A stretch of DNA of 64,000 bases from Glutinoglossum americanum (taxonomy: Eukaryota > Ascomycota > Geoglossomycetes > Geoglossales > Geoglossaceae), in contig JAGHQL010000079.1 in the NCBI GenBank assembly GCA_020080175.1, positions 1 through 64,000 on the forward strand. The letters are read 5' to 3'. A program made the translations under genes and the position numbers. Below, piece after piece: positions 24,220 through 34,862 of the stretch. The stretch's first letter is position 1, and every line of letters starts with the position of its first letter. Under the pieces are notes generated by a model. That model did not search any database. It was not told the origin of the DNA and saw only the letters and a program-made list of their open reading frames with translations.

Positions 24220-24435
24220 CCCCTCCACCTCGCACCGCAGCTAACTTTATGATCCAGCTGCTGCGTTTCGCTATATTTACGGTGGTTTCTTCGGGGTAGT
24301 GTTGTCGAGAGAAAGTCAAGGCTGGGGAGAAGCGAAGTCGTCACTGCCTATACTTGCGCCACCACAGCCACAGCAGAAGAAACAAGGGGAATTAGGCGCT
24401 CTGTCCGCCACGCAATTGACACTTCTTACACGATC

Positions 24436-25302
24436 ATGTCTGCACTGGAAGCACTTGAGGAAACCTCTCTTCATATGCTGCTTACTTTGCAGGCGTATGA
24501 AGTAGGATTCCCTAAGCTATCAACATCTAGTCATGCACCTACTTCCCCATTCTCTGGCAAAGAAGAGGAGGTTCTGGAGCTCTTTGATCGTCTAGAAGAA
24601 TTAAAGATCGAGACTAGTCTATTAGAAGCACAGAGTCGGGCCTCTGAAGGTTCCATCCCTCGATTTGACCGGATTACTGGCAATCAGCTGACATACCTAG
24701 ATTCTCGAGATACCATCGCCAGCAGCCTCGATCAGCAGACAAAGGGCGCTGAGCGTGAAGTTGTGGAGGCGAGGGCACGCTATTTACTAAGAAAGAAGGT
24801 TATAGAAGCTGTTCTTACCACCGACCCTTCTCTTCGATCCGTCCACGCGGGCGAAAACATACAGGCACGAGAAAGGTGAGAGAGCTAATTAATGCATCGC
24901 TTCCATTGCTCACGTTGACTTAGGGAATTGTTACCATGGATCCACCGCCGGGACCTGATCTCCGTAGCCCATACGAATCTCTCATCTAGCCTCTCAGACT
25001 CATCGGCCGCACTTACGAAAATAGAGAACGAGGGTATTCTCGTCTCAAGGAAGAACATCGCACTAACGAAAACTTTGCTTCACCTAGCAGAGGAGGCGAA
25101 ATCGCTAGACAAGCAGCGCATAGAAGATCAAAAGTCGCTTTCACAACTGGAGGTTCTAGAAAAGGAATTGCAGTTCAGGAGATCTAGGTGGAGGATTATG
25201 AAGAATGTTGTCAGTGCGGTGATAGTGGGTAGTGGTATGGACTGGGTACGGAATGATAAGCTCCGCCCCTTGGTCATAGACGATGAAGAAGGAATATCAT
25301 GA
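24436..25302 (+). CDS. kinetochore protein, CENP-H-like
   Basis: Exons 24436-24875 and 24924-25302 give 272 residues. The protein is largely helical with coiled-coil character (about 35-75 and 180-230). It ends with a basic helix and then a motif around IVGSGMDWVRNDKLRPLV. This agrees with the end of CENP-H as I remember it in vertebrates (LILGSKVNWAEDPALKEIV), where the C terminus packs in the CENP-H/I/K complex of the inner kinetochore. Fungal counterparts are Mcm16 (budding yeast) and Fta3 (fission yeast). Length is right for the family. The assignment rests mainly on the C-terminal motif. An unrelated coiled-coil protein is the alternative. The intron is 48 nt. Confidence 0.62.
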
Positions 25303-26611
25303 GTTAAGATAGGCTTTTGCAAACATCTTCCATTGTTCAGCCTCGCAGCGGATCATGAGACGGGATGGCCGACTATATGCAAAGGCTGTGGGAAAGACTT
25401 GCCTGCCCACCCACCTATCGGCTGAGCGAATGTAGACAGGCATGCGGTGCAGTCAAATCGGCTATTAGGAGCCAACACGTGCGCCATGCGAATGGCCCCC
25501 ACCTACAGGTATCCTAAGGTACTTTACTTTGTTAGAGCAGAAAGGCGGCCGGTTGTTCCGTGGAGCCTTATTCCGTGCGCGCGACACGCAATTTGCGCAG
25601 AGATCACGGACGCTGCAAATGCTTGCGAGCAACTCATGCATAAAGACAAGCCGCACAACTAGTATCGATCTGCCGTTGCCTTTCACCTATAGACGCGCCC
25701 GTCGTCATAATGGAGAGAGCAAGAAAGAAGCGAAGGGAGCAATAGCAGGAAAAGCACCAGTTACGAGCACAATCAAATCAGCTGGCCGCCATGCCCCTCA
25801 CTGACGGAGAAATGCGTGAAATGCGTATGTAATCTCTCGTAGGCATTTCTGACGCCCGATCCCTGTGTTTGTGCGCTCTGATTGGCCTGTTTGCTCGCCC
25901 TAGAGAGCTTTGGTTGCATCGGAAAGAGTGATTTGGTGTGGCAGCCAGCTTGGCCGCGCTCATAGGAAATACCGCCCGACTCCCTCACACTGAAAATCCG
26001 CCTGCACTCTGCTCTCCCTCACTCTGCCCTCACTTCGCCTTCATACAAAGCTCCATACTTCCATACTGCACCCAAAGGTACTGCGAGCGCAGTTCAGTGT
26101 CAGGTACGTCGCTTGTCCCAGACTGGCCCGACCAGGCTTCTAAATTTACTCGATCGCTTCCAACACGACTCCGATTCCCCACATTCGCCGTTACTTTCGC
26201 ATTTTGCACCTGATTCTGTCGCGTCTTCTCCAACTTCATTCACGATACTTTGTCCATTCGTTTGTTTTGTTCATCCACTGACACGATCAACCAACGATTA
26301 CAGACTCCACTACTACCAAATACCGTACTTGCGCATTTTTCGATCGACTAGGTGAGCGAGTTTGGTTTAATTGACTATTTTGAAATCTCAAATATCTCGT
26401 GTCTATGAATTGTCGCGCTTTGTTTGTATAGTATGCAGTGGTTGTTGATCATCCACCGCATATCGCGACCGAGAACCATGATACAGCACAATAATCCTGC
26501 CTTCAACCCTCCACCTTCATTCCCCACTATTTCAAGTATACGCGATGCTGTTTTTTTGAACTCTACTAATGTTGGTCCTGTCGCAAGATTTCATCCTTGA
26601 TAAATAACATA
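25303..26611. other. intergenic, NHP6 promoter and leader
   Basis: Long spacer before NHP6 with pyrimidine-rich stretches (about 25980-26340) of the kind seen in promoters of strongly expressed fungal genes. A GTGAGC at 26352 and an AG at 26429-26430 could bound a leader intron, but without transcripts I cannot support it. Open frames here look like chance. Confidence 0.5.
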
Positions 26612-27108
26612 ATGCCTAAGACGACCCGTACTAAGAACAAGCCTAAAGGTGACGGCAAGAAGAAGAAAGGTGAGCGCACTCCTGATCCCCGTTAAAACTA
26701 AATCGCCGATTGAATGTACTAATATTGTTGGCAGACCCAAATGCGCCCAAACGCGGCCTCTCGGCGTACATGTTCTTCGCCAACGAACAGCGTGAGAATG
26801 TTAGAGATGAGAACCCCGGAATCACCTTCGGTATGCTCATTGGATATGACTACTTTCGTAACTTGCGCAGAACGCTACTGACGCCTATCTAATCCTGTAG
26901 GTCAAGTTGGTAAGGTTCTCGGAGAGAGATGGAAAGCGTTGAATGAGAAGCAACGCGCCCCATATGAGGCAAAGGCTGCGGCCGACAAGAAACGCTACGA
27001 GGAGGCCAAAGAAAAATACAACGTGAGCTGCTACACGCAAGGTGATTTGAGCGCAGTTACTTATTGAGTAAGCAACAGGCAAACGACGAGGAAGAGGAGT
27101 CTGCCTAG
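26612..27108 (+). CDS. NHP6: HMG-box chromatin protein Nhp6
   Basis: Exons 26612-26669, 26735-26830, 26901-27022 and 27079-27108 give 101 residues, the usual Nhp6 size. A basic N-terminal arm ([19 protein letters not shown]) is followed by a single HMG box at about 22-90 ([52 protein letters not shown]) and a short acidic tail (DEEEESA). Nhp6 bends DNA without sequence preference, loosens nucleosomes with FACT and helps Pol II and Pol III initiation. All four exons join in phase. The splice within the box restores GITFGQVGKV exactly. Confidence 0.97.
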
Positions 27109-28761
27109 AGACCTTACCTCCACCGCACTTGTCAGAGACCAAACTTCGATAATATCATTTGAGCTGACCGATGTCGCCTTTTGGGTCATGTGGCGGTGGA
27201 GCTGTTCTTTAAATATCAGCTCTCTTTCTACTTTTCTTCTACATCTCTAAAGTCTGCAAGTATGAGCTACGCTATGATATCTGATGGAATGGTCACGATC
27301 AGTGGTTTGCTCGTCTGCAACCTTCAAGGGACGAAGGCGACCATGACTTTTATCTTGTGACTTTGCTTTTTCTGTTGCTTTCGTGATAGAATCCTATCCC
27401 GTTGCAGTAGGACGGGCACTTGGGCGTGTGGTTCCAACTGTACTCTAGCTGCACCGGTGCACTGGTGCGTAACGTCGCCATTCCGATTGATTTTACTCTC
27501 AGCTTTTACACGAACTGTTGTCTTTACTCTCCTATGGTTTTTCGCGGGTTGGGACTTTGGCTTGCTTGTGAAAGGGGCAGGTTTAAATGGAATCTGGCTT
27601 TCCCTGATGTGTCTGACCTCCCGCCTCCCAAAATGCGAAACGCCACGATCCAGAGCCTCCACCCATGAGAATTCAGGGTTGTAACCACGCCCACCTTTGG
27701 GATTCCGTGAACCTGGGGCGTACGACTCAGCCTTAGACTAGACGAACGGTTAGGTCGAATGACATAAGACTTATTGCAAAATAAACACCAAAACGCGCGC
27801 GAATCAGGTTCCTTTAATTTCGCCTCGCTCTGTGTATCGAGAATATAAAAGAGGTGAATCCTTGGTCTAACTAAATTCCTCTCTTCCAACATATTTAACG
27901 AATGAGAAAATGCGTGCCGTTCACCTGTCACCAAAAAGTTGAGCCCACCTTCAAACAAGGCTCCCAGGGCCCCACTAAGCCTTTGACCACATACGCCCGG
28001 TACAAGGCTCGTACTTTTCCTCTGTTACATTCTTGGATGCACAGCAGTCGCTGCTTACGAGGCACCGGAATATTCTGGACTGTTTTGAGCAGAACGAAAC
28101 CCAGTCGCCTGTTCTAACTTTTCGTGTTGCTGGCAAGTCACCCTGGTCGGACGTCGCGTTTTCTATCTTTATGGAGGACTGCGTAGGATAAGCAGCTGCC
28201 CAGGATCTAAAATTTTCGCGGCTATCCTTAATACAATGGCCTTCGAAGGAGGACAACCGGCTACTTTTCATGTCCATTGCATGCGGCCGCCTTGGACAAA
28301 ACACCCGCAGCGCTTCCTTTGATGTTAGGGCAAGCAGCAGCAGAAGCTGAATGCAATTTACACCGGTTACATGCATCTGAGTGTGGCGTCTGAACAAATC
28401 GTCTTTGGCGTTAGTTATTAGCATGCTTGGACGCCGTCTAGACCCATTGCTCCGATTTGATAGCCGTTGCAGCTTAGGACGGTTTGGGAAATATTTCGGA
28501 GCACGAGTTTTAGCTGCATGCTGCAACTCCTTTGCTATTAAGACGATAATTGGCCCTATACATCACCTGCGCGGAGTGACCACGTCAATCCCCCCCTCTA
28601 CTGAGGTGAGCCTCAAAAGCTTTGAATACACTTGCTCGGACTATCATTTCTTTTCCTTTTAGCCCTAGCCGTTGACGGGGTATCTATGACTGTTTTCTCT
28701 CCACCATCTACTCTTCCTCAGAAGCCGGTGCACTTTGCGGCTTGATGTTCGGGTTCCGATA
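27109..28761. other. intergenic
   Basis: About 1.65 kb without a supportable gene. The longest frame (minus, 27975-28526) has irregular composition, no recognisable domain and overlaps frames in other phases. No tRNA boxes, terminal repeats or tandem repeats are seen. Confidence 0.55.
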
Positions 28762-30913
28762 ATGGCTGCTCGGCTCGTGGACGAATGTTTGGAGGAGGCA
28801 CGAAATGCGAGGGAAGTGGCGGCCGCTTTGGATCGTTTCGTAGAGCAGGTGGTCGAATGTGCCGCAGAGATCACGGGTGCCATCAGCGAACTCTTCGCGA
28901 TCGCATCCGTATGCGGGAAGCTAGCTCTTGCTATTAATTCGGCGCGGTTTTCCCGGATGTTGTATGTGATCGATAGCGATCTGGACTTGGCTCTTTCCAG
29001 TCTATCAGTTTCCCTGGTACACATCTTCCAAAAGTTTAAAAGACTAAGTATCACTCCAAATCTCAACGGTGCGTCATACAGACGAGTATGGAGGGAGATG
29101 CGCTTTATGTTCCACGAGGAAGGGTCTGCATCTTTAATCGGGCGTCTCGAGTTATACCGAACTTTCTTGCTGGAACTTTCATTCAAACTGGAAGGGTCCG
29201 TGATAAACTCCCTCACCAGACTTTCGACCTCGCCATATCGCTAACATGGATTAGATTAACTCCGGGACCGTGTGACATGAACATTCTCCGCTCGCAGATC
29301 CAGATGATTTACGAGTACCAGCAACCCATGAAAATCATGCTAAGTGGGTTTTCACTAAGCCAACAAGGTATATCTCCCCTCTAATATATAATCTCCTCGT
29401 CTATACTCTATCACGCGGAAGGTGGCTTCCGGTGCATCCCCAGATCAAAGCTTACTCTTAGCTACTTAAAGCGTCTTCTATTCCTGGCGTACGGTACTTA
29501 CCTACTCCGATAGGAGCTTGTGTCCCACGAGGCACATCTGTACGGCAAAGACGTCTGAGTACTGGGGGAATCCAGTCACGGCCGGCAACGGCGCCTCCAT
29601 CCAGAGAATGGGTGGGACCCTATTCACCACCTCCCATGCCCATTGCCCCTGAGATCCCAGTGGTGCCTTTATCTCCGACGTCAACACACTCTTCTACTTC
29701 ATCTGGCGCTAGCACGGTGTCTCATTGGGCTTGCCGGGTATTCGATGGAAGACATTCCGAAACCCGCCTGAAGAGCACTGGGCAAAGGTCCGTCAACTTC
29801 CCATATCTCTACCATCGGTACCTAACTCCGCGTAGCTCAAAGTGTCTGGGCCTAGCAATGAGTACATTGGGTCTGAGCAGGCAAGATATGGAAGTGGTAG
29901 AGCTGTAAGTATCTCTAGACTTAAGGGCCTATTATCTTTACTTAGGAGATGAAGGCCATTCGACTCCGACCTGAACGTGCGATTGGTTTGGAATCGCAGA
30001 GATAATAGGGCAAGGATACTTTGTTGCGCCACGGGACCCCCTACTTTTCAGTCAATTCACACGTTGAGTACTCTCAGAATCACCCGCGCAGGACCATGTC
30101 TTCATTTATTACGTTCGGGCCACCTCTGGGCGAATCTCAAATTTAAAATATACGAGAGTAAGATGATTGAGAATTACAATTATTGAAAAGTTTGCTAACA
30201 TTTTTCTCAGGAATGATGTCAGCCAAATCCCCTTCCAAAGAATGGTAGTTTTCACTAACCAAAAACAGACTCTTCTTCTGCACATTCACCGCCTTGAGAG
30301 CCTATGGGCCAGCTGATCCTATGGCAGAACCGAGCGAATTCCAGCTTGATGGTGAAATCGAGCACTATGGCGGGTATGCTTCGGTGGTACCACTCTCCAC
30401 TGTTAGGATTGCTGACTAGTCGCAGTAAAATCGAGGATGACGGGTATCTACATGCACTGTAAGTCCCTCCGGTATTCAACCTCACAGCTTCTCATGGCAC
30501 GCAATATAGCCGCCTGTTTCGTGACGTCGACTCTGGTGCGGTCAGACTCCAGGCTTCCGTATTGAACGGTGAATTTGGTTTAAAACATACCCCTATCTGG
30601 ACTGCATTTAGTAAGCCTCAGGACAGTCGCTTTACTAAACGAGGCTAAATTATAACTAGTTACCAAACACATTGGATCTAGGTCTTGGTTGAAAAGGGTC
30701 CGACCAAAGGTCATAAGATTGAAAGATCTCCGACAGTATATCTTCTCTCACGACTACGAACCGAGAAGAGAGCGCGGAGAGTTTGAGCTGATCTTTAGAA
30801 GTTCTCAAGGTATACCATTCATCGCAGACTTGAAATTGGGAATTGGTCGTGCTAAATTTGACAAAACATAAGACGCCATCGATTTCGAAAACGCGTTCTA
30901 CCGATTGTCATAG
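28762..30913 (+). CDS. uncharacterised fungal protein, 11 exons, 509 residues
   Basis: Exons: 28762-29195, 29255-29367, 29514-29787, 29836-29904, 29955-30157, 30211-30217, 30269-30373, 30426-30458, 30510-30610, 30660-30809, 30873-30913. All ten junctions are GT...AG and keep phase over 510 codons. Exon 6 is a 7-nt microexon. Residues 1-145 form a helical N-terminal domain ending in RVWREMRFMFHEEGSASLIG. About 180-260 is a Pro/Ser/Thr-rich linker. The C-terminal half holds SHWACRVFDGRHSE, ELPFDSDLNVRLVWNRRDNR, YERMILFFCTFTALRAYG, DDGYLHALRLFRDVDSGAVR and SRSWLKRVRPKVIRLKDLRQ. I recall proteins of this layout as lineage-expanded hypotheticals in filamentous ascomycetes, with no assigned role. 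I cannot name a domain or function. Three donors are non-GTRAGT (GTCCGT twice, GTCAGC). Confidence 0.8.
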
Positions 30914-31581
30914 AAGCCACGACCATAACTGATGCTACGAGATACGAGGAATGCTCATGATGGCACGATTTCGATGATATGCGATTAATGTGTTGTGCCA
31001 ATGGATGTACCAGCATCCCGCGGGATGGCTGATGGTATGGCGATGACGTGCTGTATTCTTTTATTTTGCTTCCGTACGAGCGTGCTGCTTTTCCTGCTGG
31101 CCTTTACTCCGTACTGAATTCTGTGACGACTGCATAGCGATGTTTGACAGGTTCCTTTGTTTAAATACCCTGTGGATCGAAATGAATTTCTTATTTCTAC
31201 CGACTTCACCCAAAGCTATCACTTGGCCGCGTTACGAACGAATTCTTGCGCCCGATTTTCTACAAAATGTAATTTGTCCATCTAGTTTATTTTGTAAGAT
31301 CATTGGTAGAAACCAATTCAGCCGGTTGCCGACATGCCCTGGAGTGGCGTTAATCAATCAACATGGTGAGACCAAACAGGAAAATAGAACTAGCGTCTTA
31401 CTGACAGTCGTCGGTAACGATGTCCCTCTTGAAGGCGAAACCTCCGACTTTCCCATATATATGTGCGTGTTCACCAGTGCCTGGCGCCACCATGATTGAT
31501 TCTCAAGGGATCACTATCCCCACATCCAACAAAACAAGAAAAGGAAAATAGAAGGATTGATATTGCTACTACTATAAAATC
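30914..31581. other. intergenic
   Basis: Spacer between the orphan gene and the MFS transporter. Nothing beyond ordinary AT-rich flank and promoter sequence is seen. Confidence 0.6.
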
Positions 31582-33709
31582 ATGGCCCCACGGCTTTCGG
31601 CGGAAGCTGAGCTGGTCCCGGCCACAAGTTCATCCCCATCGGAGCCCCAACTATCATTATCAATTGGGACCCATGGAGGGGGAAAACGCAGCATACCCCA
31701 AAAACTATGGTCGATCGTTACCTACACCCCTCGCCGGTGTCGCTACGACCCCAGCAAACCCTCCGAGTTTTCCCTCCCGCTTAACTTGCTCTTCGCCTTC
31801 GCAGCGGCCTTCGCCGTCGCGAACCTCTACTATATCTACCCCCTCCTTGTGGTGTTGAGCCATGACTTTCACGTCAGCTACGAGCATGTCTCTGTGATCC
31901 CCACGGTGATGCAAGCTGGGTACGCGGTTGGGATCCTGTTGCTGTGTCCGCTGGGTGACCTGGTACGGAGGAGGGCGTTTGTGTTGTTATTGGTGGGGTT
32001 CACGGCGACGGTGTGGGTGGGGCTTTGCGTTACGGGGAGGTTTGAGGTATTTGCTGGGTTGAGCTTTTTGAGTTCTGTATCAACGGTTACGCCGCAGGTA
32101 TGTTTCGGGTTTTTTTGTTATTGATTGATGATGGATATTTCTCGTAGAGTTTTTTTTATCCCTCCGGGGTTCGAATGATCTAATAATGCTAATGACTCTT
32201 TCCCAAGTTGATGTTGCCTCTTGTTGGAGAGTGAGTCTCACGTTCTTCCTTTTGTACCACTCTAGGAGGGGTTTCAGCAGCCGGGCCCGGTCAACTAGAT
32301 CACTAGGACCAAAACATGGAAGGAAAACAACGATTCTCAGGGGATGTTTTTAATGAAGCAGGATCAAGTACCCTCTCCATCGAAGGCTATCTATTCCTCA
32401 GATTCCTACTTAGCTTCAGAGGCTGCCGCCCCACCAGGGGGTTGCCCCCGGGGATTCCTGTATAGGGGTTTCTCGCAGCTGCAAACTGGGACCGATCGAA
32501 CCCCTATTGAGAACCTGCTGCCTTGCACTATGCCATACCGTCTTTTAGTGGTTTCTAGAGCAATGTATCCCGTTGCTAAACTAGTTCTCCGAAAAACCTC
32601 GCTATGCGGATCCCTAATGCTAACATCTCCAAGTCCCGCAGCATAAAACCCTAGAGGCACTGAATGTCACAAATGCACGCTCTTTAGTCCTCTTTGGAGC
32701 TTGGGGCTCAACACTCAGTCACTAAGATACATGTGCTTGGGTATTTGCCTGTTATATTTGTGAATACGTCTAGCTAACGATGCTCGAATTCACCAGTCTC
32801 GCCCCTCCGGCTCGCCGTGCAGCCTGCCTCTCGATTGTCACCTCCGGTCTTATACTCGGCTTGTTGATTGCGCGCGTGCTCTCCGGCGCCGTCGCCGAGT
32901 TTGTCAGCTGGCGCGCCATCTACTGGATCGCCTTCGGCCTGCAATACCTTATATTGATCCTACTATGGCTCTTTATGCCGGACTGTCCTTCCACCAACCC
33001 AGATGGCTTCAAGTACCACCACATGCTCTGGTCCATACCCGGACTCGTCAGCCGCAACCCACTTCTCGCGCAAGTGTGCCTGATTGGCTTTTGTTCGATG
33101 ACGATCTTCACGTCCTTCTGGACAACATTAACGTTCCTCCTCGCCGCGCCACCGTACAATTACAACAGTTTCATCACTGGCCTTTTTGCATTTATTGGCA
33201 TTGCTAGTATGCTAACTAGCCCCTTCTACGGCCGTTACGTCATCGACAGATTTGTTCCCCTCTTCTCTGTCATTGCTGGCGAACTTATCTGTCTCACCGG
33301 CGTCGCCATCGGTACCTACATAGGTACCTTCACCGTCGCTGGCCCAATCATCCAAGCACTCCTGATCGATCTCGGGATAGTGAGCACGCAGGTCGCGAGT
33401 AGAAGCGCAATATACAGTATTGAACCCAAGGCGCGCAATAGGGTCAACGCTGCGTATATGATTAGCGCTTTCTGTGGACAAATGGTTGGGACCTTCGGTG
33501 GCGCGAAGCTCTACGCGCGCGGTGGCTGGATCGCAAGCGGGAGCGCGAGCATCGGCTTTTTAGGGCTAGGGCTCCTGTTCTGTTTCGCGCGTGGTCCGTG
33601 GGAGAAAGGATGGGTGGGGTGGCGGGGGGGTTGGTCGATTAGGAGGAGGGATTTGGATTTAATGGAGACGCAGGTGGAGGAGCTGGGGGAGGATTTGGAG
33701 AAGGCCTAA
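31582..33709 (+). CDS. major facilitator superfamily transporter
   Basis: Exons 31582-32097, 32208-32230 and 32797-33709 give 483 residues. A cytosolic N tail of about 70 residues is followed by about 12 predicted membrane spans in two halves. The first half has the span 2-3 loop signature GDLVRRR (the DRxGRR-type motif of MFS carriers) after GYAVGILLLCPL. The 23-nt middle exon encodes LMLPLVG and joins in phase to give VGDLAPPARRAACLSIV, the start of the second set of spans. The substrate cannot be told from sequence. The organisation resembles drug:H+ antiporter-like or YwfA/YdhP-like permeases. Intron 2 is 566 nt, five to ten times the local norm, and carries the putative inserted element described separately. 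Confidence 0.88.
32262..32650 (-). mobile_element. possible tRNA-derived SINE-like insertion in an intron
   Basis: This segment makes up most of the 566-nt intron 2 (32231-32796) of the MFS gene. On the minus strand it has TGGCATAGTGC at 32535-32525, one mismatch from the Pol III A-box consensus TGGCNNAGTGG, and GGTTCGATCGG at 32502-32492, agreeing with the first half of the B box (GGTTCGANTCC). The box spacing of 33 bases is in the tRNA range. I see no clear target-site duplication, poly-A or simple-repeat tail, nor a second copy in the window. The borders are guesses, and a plain long intron is the alternative. Confidence 0.22.
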
Positions 33710-34862
33710 GTGATAGCAAGGCATAGGATTACATTTCAGATAAATGGGCAAGGAAGAGTTAGAGCTTCGTGAGCTTTAGGAGCATGTAGAATATAATGAT
33801 GTATATATTCACAAATTAGATACCTGAGCACCAGTCAACCCAACCACATGCTCTCACCCAGCATGAGGTTGGAATCCTGATGGACATCTTAGTGCCCTTG
33901 ATGTAGTGGCAACACGGATACTATCTTGGATTCCAAATCGTATGCTCCGAGTAGATATATGAGACAGGAAGTGGTTGCTTGTGGAGCCCGCCCCGAGCCA
34001 AAACTCAAAGCCAACACCCAAACGATAACCTGTTCCGAAGACTAATCATAATCACGTCACAAATTTTCGATATTTCTGAAGAGCTTCCTCGTCTTTCATT
34101 TCCCATGTCATTCTTCCCTCAGGCTCCCTATTAGGTACTCTATCTCACCATCCCCCCCATCGAAAGAATTTCCGACAGGAGAAGGGAAAAGATAATGGTC
34201 CAGAGTAATTTTTTAACTTATTTCATGAGAAAAGAAAACCTTTTGAGAAAAAGTTTCCTATCCACCTAATTCCACAAGGAGGGGAGGAAAACGAACAGAG
34301 TAAACTCCCACCCTCAGCGGGAAACGACAACAACAAAAAAAAAGTTTCCTTAGGGGCATCTGCGGCTCCGCGGGAGAATATCACGGATACCTCCCAAGAG
34401 GGAGATGCATTTCGAAGCTAGAAACGGCAAAACGCAAAGCCCAACCGAGCCCGGAGATGTGTATGGATGAGGAGAGTCAGAGGGGAAACGGCGAGGAAAA
34501 AGACAGAAAATGAATCGCATTTTTATGATTGATCCCCAGGAGTAAAAAAAAAACCAGCAGGGCGTTCGTTAGTTCAATGCAGGAGCAAAAACAATAGCTA
34601 TAACGTTCGGACCACTTTAGCAGTTACGGATGACAGATATCCCGTTGAGACTGACAGTTAGGAGGAACAAGTTTGTGAAAACAAGCTAGTAGAAGACAAA
34701 CGTTTTGGGGAGATTGAGATAGTGCCACACCATTTTTGCCTGCCCATCTTTTAGTCTCAATTAGGCAGCACTGAAGAAAATTCAAATTGATTCAGCCGCA
34801 ACTTTTCCCGTGGGAGATGGTATGATCGTATCAGGTTCCAGCTTTGACTAAGCGATAACAAA
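33710..34862. other. intergenic between convergent MFS and DEF1 genes
   Basis: About 1.15 kb of 3' flanks with A-rich runs (for example around 34335-34345 and 34545-34555). No gene, tRNA or repeat family is seen. Confidence 0.6.

Noticed and set aside
27975-28526. 183-codon minus-strand frame downstream of NHP6
   Set aside because: Irregular composition, no domain, overlapped by frames on the other strand and no neighbouring exon that extends it in phase.
32160-32180. B-box-like GGTTCGAATGA in the first MFS intron
   Set aside because: The second half does not match and no A box lies upstream at tRNA spacing.
32406-32660. 84-codon minus-strand frame in the MFS intron as a gene
   Set aside because: It has no recognisable protein feature and lies wholly inside the intron. 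It more likely reflects the inserted or oversized intron sequence.
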